Shown piece by piece: positions 53,698 through 64,000 of a stretch of 64,000 nucleotides of DNA (position 1 is its first letter; the number at the start of each line of letters is the position of its first letter). The DNA comes from Auanema rhodensis. Its lineage: Eukaryota > Nematoda > Chromadorea > Rhabditida > Rhabditidae. Below the pieces are notes generated by a model. The model searched no databases and was not told where the DNA came from. It saw only the letters and a program-made list of their open reading frames with translations. Both the position numbers and the translations under genes were made by a program. The stretch is taken from NCBI GenBank assembly GCA_964057225.1, contig OZ059894.1, forward strand, positions 20,676,476-20,740,475, read 5' to 3'.

Positions 53698-54983
53698 AAA
53701 TAATTTAGCAAAAAGTAGATGTTTTTAGATTCCTTTTTTCAAGGCAAAGACGATGGACAATGTTATTCAACGAAAAAATTAATTCTTCAGGGTGAAAATC
53801 GAGGATAAAAGTGTGAACTTATATCAGTTGATATCTCGGTGCATTTTTAAGCTAGCGCAAATCTGATAACACAGATCGACGCAGCTTAAAAATCCGCATC
53901 GAATTCACTATACTACATTGAGAAACGCTTAATACAAAAATTAGTTATGATCGTTTGAAAAATGATGCATTAGTGTATGTTGAGTTTCCATGTACACTCA
54001 ACATTGCTTCCAAAAACATTTTGACAAAAATTTTTTCGAAAAATTTCGAAATAATTTAGCAAAAAGTAGATGTTTTTAGATTCCATTTTTCAAGGCAAAG
54101 ACGATGGACAATGTTATTCAACGAAAAAATTAATTCTTCAGGGTGAAAATCGAGGATATAAGTGTGAACTTATATCAGTTGATATCTCGGTGCATTTTTA
54201 AGCTAGCGCAAATCTGATAACACAGATCGACGCAGCTTCAAAATCCGCATCGAATGCACTATACTACATTGAGAAACGCTCAATACAAAAATTAGTTATG
54301 ATCGTTTGAAAAATGATGCATTAGTGTATGTTGAGTTTCCATGTACACTCAACATTGCTTCCAAAAACATTTTGACAAAAATTTTTTCGAGAAATTTCAA
54401 AATAATTCAGCAAAAAGTAGATGTTTTTAGATTCCTTTTTTCAAGGCAAAGACGATGGACAATGTTATTCAACGAAAAAATTAATTCTTCAGGGTGAAAA
54501 TCGAGGATATAAGTGTGAACTTATATCAGTTGAAATCTCGGTGAATTTTTAAGCTAGCGCGAATCTGATAACACAGATCGACGCAGCTTAAAAATCCGCA
54601 TCGAATGCACTATACTACATTGAGAAACGCTTAATACAAAAATTAGTTATGATCGTTTGAAAAATGATGCATTAGTGTATGTTGAGTTTCCATGTACACT
54701 CAACATTGCTTCCAAAAACATTTTGACAAAAATTTTTTCGAAAAATTTCAAAATAATTTAGCAAAAAGTAGATGTTTTTAGATTCCATTTTTCAAGGCAA
54801 AGACGATGGACAATGTTATTCAACGAAAAAATTAATTCTTCATGGTGAAAATCGAGGATATAAGTGTGAACTTATATCAGTTGATATCTCGGTGCATTTT
54901 TAAGCTAGCGCAAATCTGATAACACAGATCGACGCAGCTTAAAAATCCGCATCGAATGCACTATACTACATTGAGAAACGCTT
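53229..54983 (+). repeat. 5-monomer higher-order unit, copy 1 (1,755 bp)
   Basis: This matches the next 1,755 bp, including rare variants: TTCACGGC in the monomers at 53,253 and 55,008, TTGAAATC at about 54,532 and 56,287, CATGGTG at about 54,841 and 56,596, and GAATTC at about 53,885 and 55,640. The left mismatch is 53,228 (C) against 54,983 (T). The first 469 bp overlap the end of copy B of the 44-mer block, so this event came after that duplication or incorporated its edge. Confidence 0.88.
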
Positions 54984-56738
54984 AATACAAAAATTAGTTA
55001 TGATCGTTTGAAAAATGATGCATTAGTGTATGTTGAGTTTCCATGTACACTCAACATTGCTTCCAAAAACATTTTGACAAAAATTTTTTCGAGAAATTTC
55101 AAAATAATTCAGCAAAAAGTAGATGTTTTTAGATTCCTTTTTTCACGGCAAAGACGATGGACAATGTTATTCAACGAAAAAATTAATTCTTCAGGGTGAA
55201 AATCGAGGATATAAGTGTGAACTTATATCAGTTGATATCTCGGTGAATTTTTAAGCTAGCGCGAATCTGATAACACAGATCGACGCAGCTTAAAAATCCG
55301 CATCGAATGCACTATACTACATTGAGAAACGCTTAATACAAAAATTAGTTATGATCGTTTGAAAAATGATGCATTAGTGTATGTTGAGTTTCCATGTACA
55401 CTCAACATTGCTTCCAAAAACATTTTGACAAAAATTTTTTCGAAAAATTTCAAAATAATTTAGCAAAAAGTAGATGTTTTTAGATTCCTTTTTTCAAGGC
55501 AAAGACGATGGACAATGTTATTCAACGAAAAAATTAATTCTTCAGGGTGAAAATCGAGGATAAAAGTGTGAACTTATATCAGTTGATATCTCGGTGCATT
55601 TTTAAGCTAGCGCAAATCTGATAACACAGATCGACGCAGCTTAAAAATCCGCATCGAATTCACTATACTACATTGAGAAACGCTTAATACAAAAATTAGT
55701 TATGATCGTTTGAAAAATGATGCATTAGTGTATGTTGAGTTTCCATGTACACTCAACATTGCTTCCAAAAACATTTTGACAAAAATTTTTTCGAAAAATT
55801 TCGAAATAATTTAGCAAAAAGTAGATGTTTTTAGATTCCATTTTTCAAGGCAAAGACGATGGACAATGTTATTCAACGAAAAAATTAATTCTTCAGGGTG
55901 AAAATCGAGGATATAAGTGTGAACTTATATCAGTTGATATCTCGGTGCATTTTTAAGCTAGCGCAAATCTGATAACACAGATCGACGCAGCTTCAAAATC
56001 CGCATCGAATGCACTATACTACATTGAGAAACGCTCAATACAAAAATTAGTTATGATCGTTTGAAAAATGATGCATTAGTGTATGTTGAGTTTCCATGTA
56101 CACTCAACATTGCTTCCAAAAACATTTTGACAAAAATTTTTTCGAGAAATTTCAAAATAATTCAGCAAAAAGTAGATGTTTTTAGATTCCTTTTTTCAAG
56201 GCAAAGACGATGGACAATGTTATTCAACGAAAAAATTAATTCTTCAGGGTGAAAATCGAGGATATAAGTGTGAACTTATATCAGTTGAAATCTCGGTGAA
56301 TTTTTAAGCTAGCGCGAATCTGATAACACAGATCGACGCAGCTTAAAAATCCGCATCGAATGCACTATACTACATTGAGAAACGCTTAATACAAAAATTA
56401 GTTATGATCGTTTGAAAAATGATGCATTAGTGTATGTTGAGTTTCCATGTACACTCAACATTGCTTCCAAAAACATTTTGACAAAAATTTTTTCGAAAAA
56501 TTTCAAAATAATTTAGCAAAAAGTAGATGTTTTTAGATTCCATTTTTCAAGGCAAAGACGATGGACAATGTTATTCAACGAAAAAATTAATTCTTCATGG
56601 TGAAAATCGAGGATATAAGTGTGAACTTATATCAGTTGATATCTCGGTGCATTTTTAAGCTAGCGCAAATCTGATAACACAGATCGACGCAGCTTAAAAA
56701 TCCGCATCGAATGCACTATACTACATTGAGAAACGCTT
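54984..56738 (+). repeat. 5-monomer higher-order unit, copy 2 (1,755 bp)
   Basis: This is the tandem partner of the preceding unit. Identity runs on to 56,847, where A replaces the G at 55,093, so the junction is somewhere between 54,984 and 55,092. No private difference was seen between the copies at the sites compared. Confidence 0.87.
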
Positions 56739-57369
56739 AATACAAAAATTAGTTATGATCGTTTGAAAAATGATGCATTAGTGTATGTTGAGTTTCCATG
56801 TACACTCAACATTGCTTCCAAAAACATTTTGACAAAAATTTTTTCGAAAAATTTCGAAATAATTTAGCAAAAAGTAGATGTTTTTAGATTTCATTTTTCA
56901 AGGCAAAGACGATGGACAATGTTATTCAACGAAAAAATTAATTCTTCAGGGTGAAAATCGAGGATATAAGTGTGAACTTATATCAGTTGATATCTCGGTG
57001 CATTTTTAAGCTAGCGCAAATCTGATAACACAGATCGACGCAGCTTCAAAATCCGCATCGAATGCACTATACTACATTGAGAAACGCTTAATACAAAAAT
57101 TAGTTATGATCGTTTGAAAAATGATGCATTAGTGTATGTTGAGTTTCCATGTACACTCAACATTGCTTCCAAAAACATTTTGACAAAAATTTTTTCGAGA
57201 AATTTCAAAATAATTCAGCAAAAAGTAGATGTTTTTAGATTCCTTTTTTCAAGGCAAAGACGATGGACAATGTTATTCAACGAAAAAATTAATTCTTCAG
57301 GGTGAAAATCGAGGATATAAGTGTGAACTTATATCAGTTGATATCTCGGTGAATTTTTAAGCTAGCGCG
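56739..57369 (+). repeat. Ordinary monomers between the 5-mer pair and the 13-mer unit
   Basis: This holds about 1.8 monomers in register. One has G at p94 and a private C-to-T near 56,891 (ATTTCATTTT), followed by part of the subfamily I copy at 57,114. I see no other feature. Confidence 0.8.
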
Positions 57370-58765
57370 AATCTGATAACACAGATCGACGCAGCTTAAA
57401 AATCCGCATCGAATGCACTATACTACATTGAGAAACGCTTAATACAAAAATTAGTTATGATCGTTTGAAAAATGATGCATTAGTGTATGTTGAGTTTCCA
57501 TGTACACTCAACATTGCTTCCAAAAACATTTTGACAAAAATTTTTTCGAAAAATTTCAAAATAATTTAGCAAAAAGTAGATGTTTTTAGATTCCTTTTTT
57601 CAAGGCAAAGACGATGGACAATGTTATTCAACGAAAAAATTAATTCTTCAGGGTGAAAATCGAGGATAAAAGTGTGAACTTATATCAGTTGATATCTCGG
57701 TGCATTTTTAAGCTAGCGCAAATCTGATAACACAGATCGACGCAGCTTAAAAATCCGCATCGAATGCACTATACTACATTGAGAAACGCTTAATACAAAA
57801 ATTAGTTATGATCGTTTGAAAAATGATGCATTAGTGTATGTTGAGTTTCCATGTACACTCAACATTGCTTCCAAAAACATTTTGACAAAAATTTTTTCGA
57901 AAAATTTCGAAATAATTTAGCAAAAAGTAGATGTTTTTAGATTCCATTTTTCAAGGCAAAGACGATGGACAATGTTATTCAACGAAAAAATTAATTCTTC
58001 AGGGTGAAAATCGAGGATATAAGTGTGAACTTATATCAGTTGATATCTCGGTGCATTTTTAAGCTAGCGCAAATCTGATAACACAGATCGACGCAGCTTC
58101 AAAATCCGCATCGAATGCACTATACTACATTGAGAAACGCTTAATACAAAAATTAGTTATGATCGTTTGAAAAATGATGCATTAGTGTATGTTGAGTTTC
58201 CATGTACACTCAACATTGCTTCCAAAAACATTTTGACAAAAATTTTTTCGAGAAATTTCAAAATAATTCAGCAAAAAGTAGATGTTTTTAGATTCCTTTT
58301 TTCAAGGCAAAGACGATGGACAATGTTATTCAACGAAAAAATTAATTCTTCAGGGTGAAAATCGAGGATATAAGTGTGAACTTATATCAGTTGATATCTC
58401 GGTGAATTTTTAAGCTAGCGCGAATCTGATAACACAGATCGACGCAGCTTAAAAATCCGCATCGAATGCACTATACTACATTGAGAAACGCTTAATACAA
58501 AAATTAGTTATGATCGTTTGAAAAATGATGCATTAGTGTATGTTGAGTTTCCATGTACACTCAACATTGCTTCCAAAAACATTTTGACAAAAATTTTTTC
58601 GAAAAATTTCAGAATAATTTAGCAAAAAGTAGATGTTTTTAGATTCCATTTTTCAAGGCAAAGACGATGGACAATGTTATTCAACGAAAAAATTAATTCT
58701 TCAGGGTGAAAATCGAAGATATAAGTGTGAACTTATATCAGTTGATATCTCGGTGCATTTTTAAG

Positions 58766-58766
58766 G
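58766..58766. other. Loss of the periodic GCTAGC site in three monomers
   Basis: GCTAGC at p248-253 is otherwise present throughout the window. A C-to-G change at 58,766, 59,819 and 63,329 gives GGTAGC. These three copies are related by the 1,053-bp and 4,563-bp duplications, so one mutation explains all of them. Confidence 0.85.
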
Positions 58767-59570
58767 TAGCGCAAATCTGATAACACAGATCGACGCAGCT
58801 TAAAAATCCGCATCGAATGCACTATACTACATTGAGAAACGCTTAATACAAAAATTAGTTATGATCGTTTGAAAAATGATGCATTAGTGTATGTTGAGTT
58901 TCCATGTATACTCAACATTGCTTCCAAAAACATTTTGACAAAAATTTTTTCGAGAAATTTCAAAATAATTCAGCAAAAAGTAGATGTTTTTAGATTCCTT
59001 TTTTCAAGGCAAAGACGATGGACAATGTTATTCAACGAAAAAATTAATTCTTCAGGGTGAAAATCGAGGATATAAGTGTGAACATATATCAGTTGATATC
59101 TCGGTGAATTTTTAAGCTAGCGCGAATCTGATAACACAGATCGACGCAGCTTAAAAATCCGCATCGAATGCACTATACTACATTGAGAAACGCTTAATAC
59201 AAAAATTAGTTATGATCGTTTGAAAAATGATGCATTAGTGTATGTTGAGTTTCCATGTACACTCAACATTGCTTCCAAAAACATTTTGACAAAAATTTTT
59301 TCGAAAAATTTCAAAATAATTTAGCAAAAAGTAGATGTTTTTAGATTCCATTTTTCAAGGCAAAGACGATGGACAATGTTATTCAACGAAAAAATTAATT
59401 CTTCAGGGTGAAAATCGAGGATATAAGTGTGAACTTATATCAGTTGATATCTCGGTGCATTTTTAAGCTAGCGCGAATCTGATAACACAGATCGACGCAG
59501 CTTAAAAATCCGCATCGAATGCACTATACTACATTGAGAAACGCTTAATACAAAAATTAGTTATGATCGT

Positions 59571-59921
59571 TTGAAAAATGATGCATTAGTGTATGTTGAG
59601 TTTCCATGTACACTCAACATTGCTTCCAAAAACATTTTGACAAAAATTTTTTCGAGAAATTTCAAAATAATTCAGCAAAAAGTAGATGTTTTTAGATTCC
59701 ATTTTTCAAGGCAAAGACGATGGACAATGTTATTCAACGAAAAAATTAATTCTTCAGGGTGAAAATCGAAGATATAAGTGTGAACTTATATCAGTTGATA
59801 TCTCGGTGCATTTTTAAGGTAGCGCAAATCTGATAACACAGATCGACGCAGCTTAAAAATCCGCATCGAATGCACTATACTACATTGAGAAACGCTTAAT
59901 ACAAAAATTAGTTATGATCGT
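59571..59921 (+). repeat. Chimeric monomer at a 3-monomer duplication junction
   Basis: The left part has the subfamily I marks (G at p86, C at 59,673). The right part has A at 59,701, then ATCGAAGAT and AAGGTAGC, as in the monomer at 58,518. The switch falls within 59,674-59,700. From there the sequence follows 58,621 onward at a 1,053-bp offset, to about 60,527. Confidence 0.85.
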
Positions 59922-61931
59922 TTGAAAAATGATGCATTAGTGTATGTTGAGTTTCCATGTATACTCAACATTGCTTCCAAAAACATTTTGACAAAAATTT
60001 TTTCGAGAAATTTCAAAATAATTCAGCAAAAAGTAGATGTTTTTAGATTCCTTTTTTCAAGGCAAAGACGATGGACAATGTTATTCAACGAAAAAATTAA
60101 TTCTTCAGGGTGAAAATCGAGGATATAAGTGTGAACATATATCAGTTGATATCTCGGTGAATTTTTAAGCTAGCGCGAATCTGATAACACAGATCGACGC
60201 AGCTTAAAAATCCGCATCGAATGCACTATACTACATTGAGAAACGCTTAATACAAAAATTAGTTATGATCGTTTGAAAAATGATGCATTAGTGTATGTTG
60301 AGTTTCCATGTACACTCAACATTGCTTCCAAAAACATTTTGACAAAAATTTTTTCGAAAAATTTCAAAATAATTTAGCAAAAAGTAGATGTTTTTAGATT
60401 CCATTTTTCAAGGCAAAGACGATGGACAATGTTATTCAACGAAAAAATTAATTCTTCAGGGTGAAAATCGAGGATATAAGTGTGAACTTATATCAGTTGA
60501 TATCTCGGTGCATTTTTAAGCTAGCGCAAATCTGATAACACAGATCGACGCAGCTTAAAAATCCGCATCGAATGCACTATACTACATTGAGAAACGCTTA
60601 ATACAAAAATTAGTTATGATCGTTTGAAAAATAATGCATTAGTGTATGTTGAGTTTCCATGTACACTCAACATTGCTTCCAAAAACATTTTGACAAAAAT
60701 TTTTTCGAAAAATTTCAAAATAATTTAGCAAAAAGTAGATGTTTTTAGATTCCATTTTTCAAGGCAAAGACGATGGACAATGTTATTCAACGAAAAAATT
60801 AATTCTTCAGGGTGAAAATCGAGGATATAAGTGTGAACTTATATCAGTTGATATCTCGGTGCATTTTTAAGCTAGCGCGAATCTGATAACACAGATCGAC
60901 GCAGCTTAAAAATCCGCATCGAATGCACTATACTACATTGAGAAACGCTTAATACAAAAATTAGTTATGATCGTTTGAAAAATGATGCATTAGTGTATGT
61001 TGAGTTTCCATGTATACTCAACATTGCTTCCAAAAACATTTTGACAAAAATTTTTTCGAGAAATTTCAAAATAATTCAGCAAAAAGTAGATGTTTTTAGA
61101 TTCCTTTTTTCAAGGCAAAGACGATGGACAATGTTATTCAACGAAAAAATTAATTCTTCAGGGTGAAAATCGAGGATATAAGTGTGAACATATATCAGTT
61201 GATATCTCGGTGAATTTTTAAGCTAGCGCGAATCTGATAACACAGATCGACGCAGCTTAAAAATCCGCATCGAATGCACTATACTACATTGAGAAACGCT
61301 TAATACAAAAATTAGTTATGATCGTTTGAAAAATGATGCATTAGTGTATGTTGAGTTTCCATGTACACTCAACATTGCTTCCAAAAACATTTTGACAAAA
61401 ATTTTTTCGAAAAATTTCAAAATAATTTAGCAAAAAGTAGATGTTTTTAGATTCCATTTTTCAAGGCAAAGACGATGGACAATGTTATTCAACGAAAAAA
61501 TTAATTCTTCAGGGTGAAAATCGAGGATATAAGTGTGAACTTATATCAGTTGATATCTCGGTGCATTTTTAAGCTAGCGCAAATCTGATAACACAGATCG
61601 ACGCAGCTTAAAAATCCGCATCGAATGCACTATACTACATTGAGAAACGCTTAATACAAAAATTAGTTATGATCGTTTGAAAAATAATGCATTAGTGTAT
61701 GTTGAGTTTCCATGTACACTCAACATTGCTTCCAAAAACATTTTGACAAAAATTTTTTCGAAAAATTTCAAAATAATTTAGCAAAAAGTAGATGTTTTTA
61801 GATTCCATTTTTCAAGGCAAAGACGATGGACAATGTTATTCAACGAAAAAATTAATTCTTCAGGGTGAAAATCGAGGATATAAGTGTGAACTTATATCAG
61901 TTGATATCTCGGTGCATTTTTAAGCTAGCGC
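59827..61931 (+). repeat. 3-monomer tandem duplication (1,053-bp offset)
   Basis: 59,827-60,878 matches 60,880-61,931. Shared rare variants are C-to-T in the inverted-repeat loop (59,962/61,015), GAACATAT (about 60,136/61,189) and AATAATGC (60,633/61,686). The mismatches bounding the match on both sides are at p256. Confidence 0.83.
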
Positions 61932-61932
61932 A

Positions 61933-64000
61933 AATCTGATAACACAGATCGACGCAGCTTAAAAATCCGCATCGAATGCACTATACTACATTGAGAAACG
62001 CTTAATACAAAAATTAGTTATGATCGTTTGAAAAATGATGCATTAGTGTATGTTGAGTTTCCATGTACACTCAACATTGCTTCCAAAAACATTTTGACAA
62101 AAATTTTTTCGAAAAATTTCAAAATAATTTAGCAAAAAGTAGATGTTTTTAGATTCCTTTTTTCAAGGCAAAGACGATGGACAATGTTATTCAACGAAAA
62201 AATTAATTCTTCAGGGTGAAAATCGAGGATAAAAGTGTGAACTTATATCAGTTGATATCTCGGTGCATTTTTAAGCTAGCGCAAATCTGATAACACAGAT
62301 CGACGCAGCTTAAAAATCCGCATCGAATGCACTATACTACATTGAGAAACGCTTAATACAAAAATTAGTTATGATCGTTTGAAAAATGATGCATTAGTGT
62401 ATGTTGAGTTTCCATGTACACTCAACATTGCTTCCAAAAACATTTTGACAAAAATTTTTTCGAAAAATTTCGAAATAATTTAGCAAAAAGTAGATGTTTT
62501 TAGATTCCATTTTTCAAGGCAAAGACGATGGACAATGTTAATCAACGAAAAAATTAATTCTTCAGGGTGAAAATCGAGGATATAAGTGTGAACTTATATC
62601 AGTTGATATCTCGGTGCATTTTTAAGCTAGCGCAAATCTGATAACACAGATCGACGCAGCTTCAAAATCCGCATCGAATGCACTATACTACATTGAGAAA
62701 CGCTTAATACAAAAATTAGTTATGATCGTTTGAAAAATGATGCATTAGTGTATGTTGAGTTTCCATGTACACTCAACATTGCTTCCAAAAACATTTTGAC
62801 AAAAATTTTTTCGAGAAATTTCAAAATAATTCAGCAAAAAGTAGATGTTTTTAGATTCCTTTTTTCAAGGCAAAGACGATGGACAATGTTATTCAACGAA
62901 AAAATTAATTCTTCAGGGTGAAAATCGAGGATATAAGTGTGAACTTATATCAGTTGATATCTCGGTGAATTTTTAAGCTAGCGCGAATCTGATAACACAG
63001 ATCGACGCAGCTTAAAAATCCGCATCGAATGCACTATACTACATTGAGAAACGCTTAATACAAAAATTAGTTATGATCGTTTGAAAAATGATGCATTAGT
63101 GTATGTTGAGTTTCCATGTACACTCAACATTGCTTCCAAAAACATTTTGACAAAAATTTTTTCGAAAAATTTCAGAATAATTTAGCAAAAAGTAGATGTT
63201 TTTAGATTCCATTTTTCAAGGCAAAGACGATGGACAATGTTATTCAACGAAAAAATTAATTCTTCAGGGTGAAAATCGAAGATATAAGTGTGAACTTATA
63301 TCAGTTGATATCTCGGTGCATTTTTAAGGTAGCGCAAATCTGATAACACAGATCGACGCAGCTTAAAAATCCGCATCGAATGCACTATACTACATTGAGA
63401 AACGCTTAATACAAAAATTAGTTATGATCGTTTGAAAAATGATGCATTAGTGTATGTTGAGTTTCCATGTATACTCAACATTGCTTCCAAAAACATTTTG
63501 ACAAAAATTTTTTCGAGAAATTTCAAAATAATTCAGCAAAAAGTAGATGTTTTTAGATTCCTTTTTTCAAGGCAAAGACGATGGACAATGTTATTCAACG
63601 AAAAAATTAATTCTTCAGGGTGAAAATCGAGGATATAAGTGTGAACATATATCAGTTGATATCTCGGTGAATTTTTAAGCTAGCGCGAATCTGATAACAC
63701 AGATCGACGCAGCTTAAAAATCCGCATCGAATGCACTATACTACATTGAGAAACGCTTAATACAAAAATTAGTTATGATCGTTTGAAAAATGATGCATTA
63801 GTGTATGTTGAGTTTCCATGTACACTCAACATTGCTTCCAAAAACATTTTGACAAAAATTTTTTCGAAAAATTTCAAAATAATTTAGCGAAAAGTAGATG
63901 TTTTTAGATTCCATTTTTCAAGGCAAAGACGATGGACAATGTTATTCAACGAAAAAATTAATTCTTCAGGGTGAAAATCGAGGATATAAGTGTGAACTTA
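61933..64000 (+). repeat. 13-monomer higher-order unit, second copy, cut by window end
   Basis: The first 2,068 bp of the second copy show two differences from the first: A at 62,541 (T at 57,978) and G at 63,889 (A at 59,326). The remainder lies outside the window, so full duplication is likely but not shown. Confidence 0.78.
63783..64000 (+). repeat. Partial monomer at right window edge
   Basis: This covers positions 1-218 of the monomer, cut by the window end. It has G at 63,889 (p107, GCGAAAAG), unlike the copy 4,563 bp upstream that it otherwise matches. The array therefore continues beyond this window. Confidence 0.97.

Larger units (their letters stand above)
57370..61932 (+). repeat. 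13-monomer higher-order unit (4,563 bp)
   Basis: Markers here recur 4,563 bp downstream: CAGAATAAT (58,612/63,175), ATCGAAGAT (58,717/63,280), AAGGTAGC (58,766/63,329) and GAACATAT (about 59,083/63,646). The left boundary is a mismatch at 57,369 (G) against 61,932 (A). The unit contains two 3-monomer duplications, annotated separately. Confidence 0.85.
1..64000 (+). repeat. Tandem satellite array, 351-bp monomer, about 182 copies
   Basis: Every line of the window is a copy of one 351-bp AT-rich unit in head-to-tail order and one orientation. The TTGAAAAATGATG landmark at 252 recurs in register to 63,432 (180 x 351). The window starts at monomer position 101 and ends at position 218, so both array ends lie outside it. 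No inserted element, inversion or length variant was seen, despite A5, A6 and T6 runs in each copy. Neighbouring copies differ by a few substitutions each. Satellite arrays of this kind are typical of eukaryotic centromeric or pericentromeric heterochromatin; that location is inferred here. The family is not one I recognise. All stretches without genes consist of this repeat. Confidence 0.99.

Noticed and set aside
1-64000. CRISPR array
   Set aside because: The units are directly abutting 351-bp near-identical copies with no short repeat/unique spacer alternation.
1-64000. Transposable element or inverted segment inside the array
   Set aside because: Every 351-bp period is in phase and in the same orientation, with no break large enough to host an insertion.
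1-64000. Bacterial or phage origin with a defence or biosynthetic system
   Set aside because: There is no coding capacity beyond short frames, no ribosome-binding context and no unique sequence. The layout is that of eukaryotic satellite DNA.
1-64000. Reading-frame continuity through monomers, since 351 is divisible by 3
   Set aside because: Stops occur in each monomer in the frame examined (for example TGA at the end of the 63-codon frame and TAG in most copies), so no long repetitive protein is encoded.

Overview
The whole 64 kb window is one uninterrupted tandem satellite-DNA array. The repeat unit is exactly 351 bp, about 32% G+C, and every copy is in the same orientation. Phased on the TTGAAAAATGATG stretch at 252, the window holds a 251-bp partial copy, 181 full copies (252-63,782) and a 218-bp partial copy. 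The phase never slips: a landmark at 252 recurs at 63,432, exactly 180 x 351 bp later. I find no gene, transposon, RNA gene, CRISPR array or unique sequence. All visible variation is single-base substitution.

The source is almost certainly a eukaryotic chromosome (centromeric, pericentromeric or other heterochromatin). A long head-to-tail array of roughly dinucleosome-sized, AT-rich units with higher-order structure fits nothing common in bacteria or viruses. The monomer carries 13 CpGs where base composition predicts about 9, which argues against a heavily CpG-methylated genome and fits many invertebrates. I do not recognise the family and cannot name the species.

Copies fall into subfamilies set by about 17 diagnostic sites, mostly at monomer positions 86-131 and 205-333 ('p' below is position within the monomer, p1 = base 252). 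Their order reveals nested duplications. At 2.7-7.6 kb, higher-order units of 5, 4, 3 and 2 monomers follow one another, each apparently derived by monomer loss. At 10.8-17.1 kb a 9-monomer unit (3,159 bp) is duplicated. At 17.1-22.8 kb there is a mosaic with 8- and 11-monomer offsets. At 22.8-53.7 kb a 44-monomer block (15,444 bp) is present twice in tandem, matching at every private variant I compared. At 53.2-56.7 kb a 5-monomer unit is duplicated. From 57.4 kb to the end a 13-monomer unit (4,563 bp) is followed by the start of a second copy, with 3-monomer duplications inside it.

The monomer itself has a 9-bp-stem inverted repeat, a near-palindromic ATATCA/TGATAT element that becomes a perfect 16-bp palindrome in some copies, one or two TTTCGAAA palindromes ten bases apart, and a run of A/T tracts that may bend the DNA. 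Nothing works as an operon or pathway here; the interest is in array evolution and possible chromatin roles. No coding or defence system is present.
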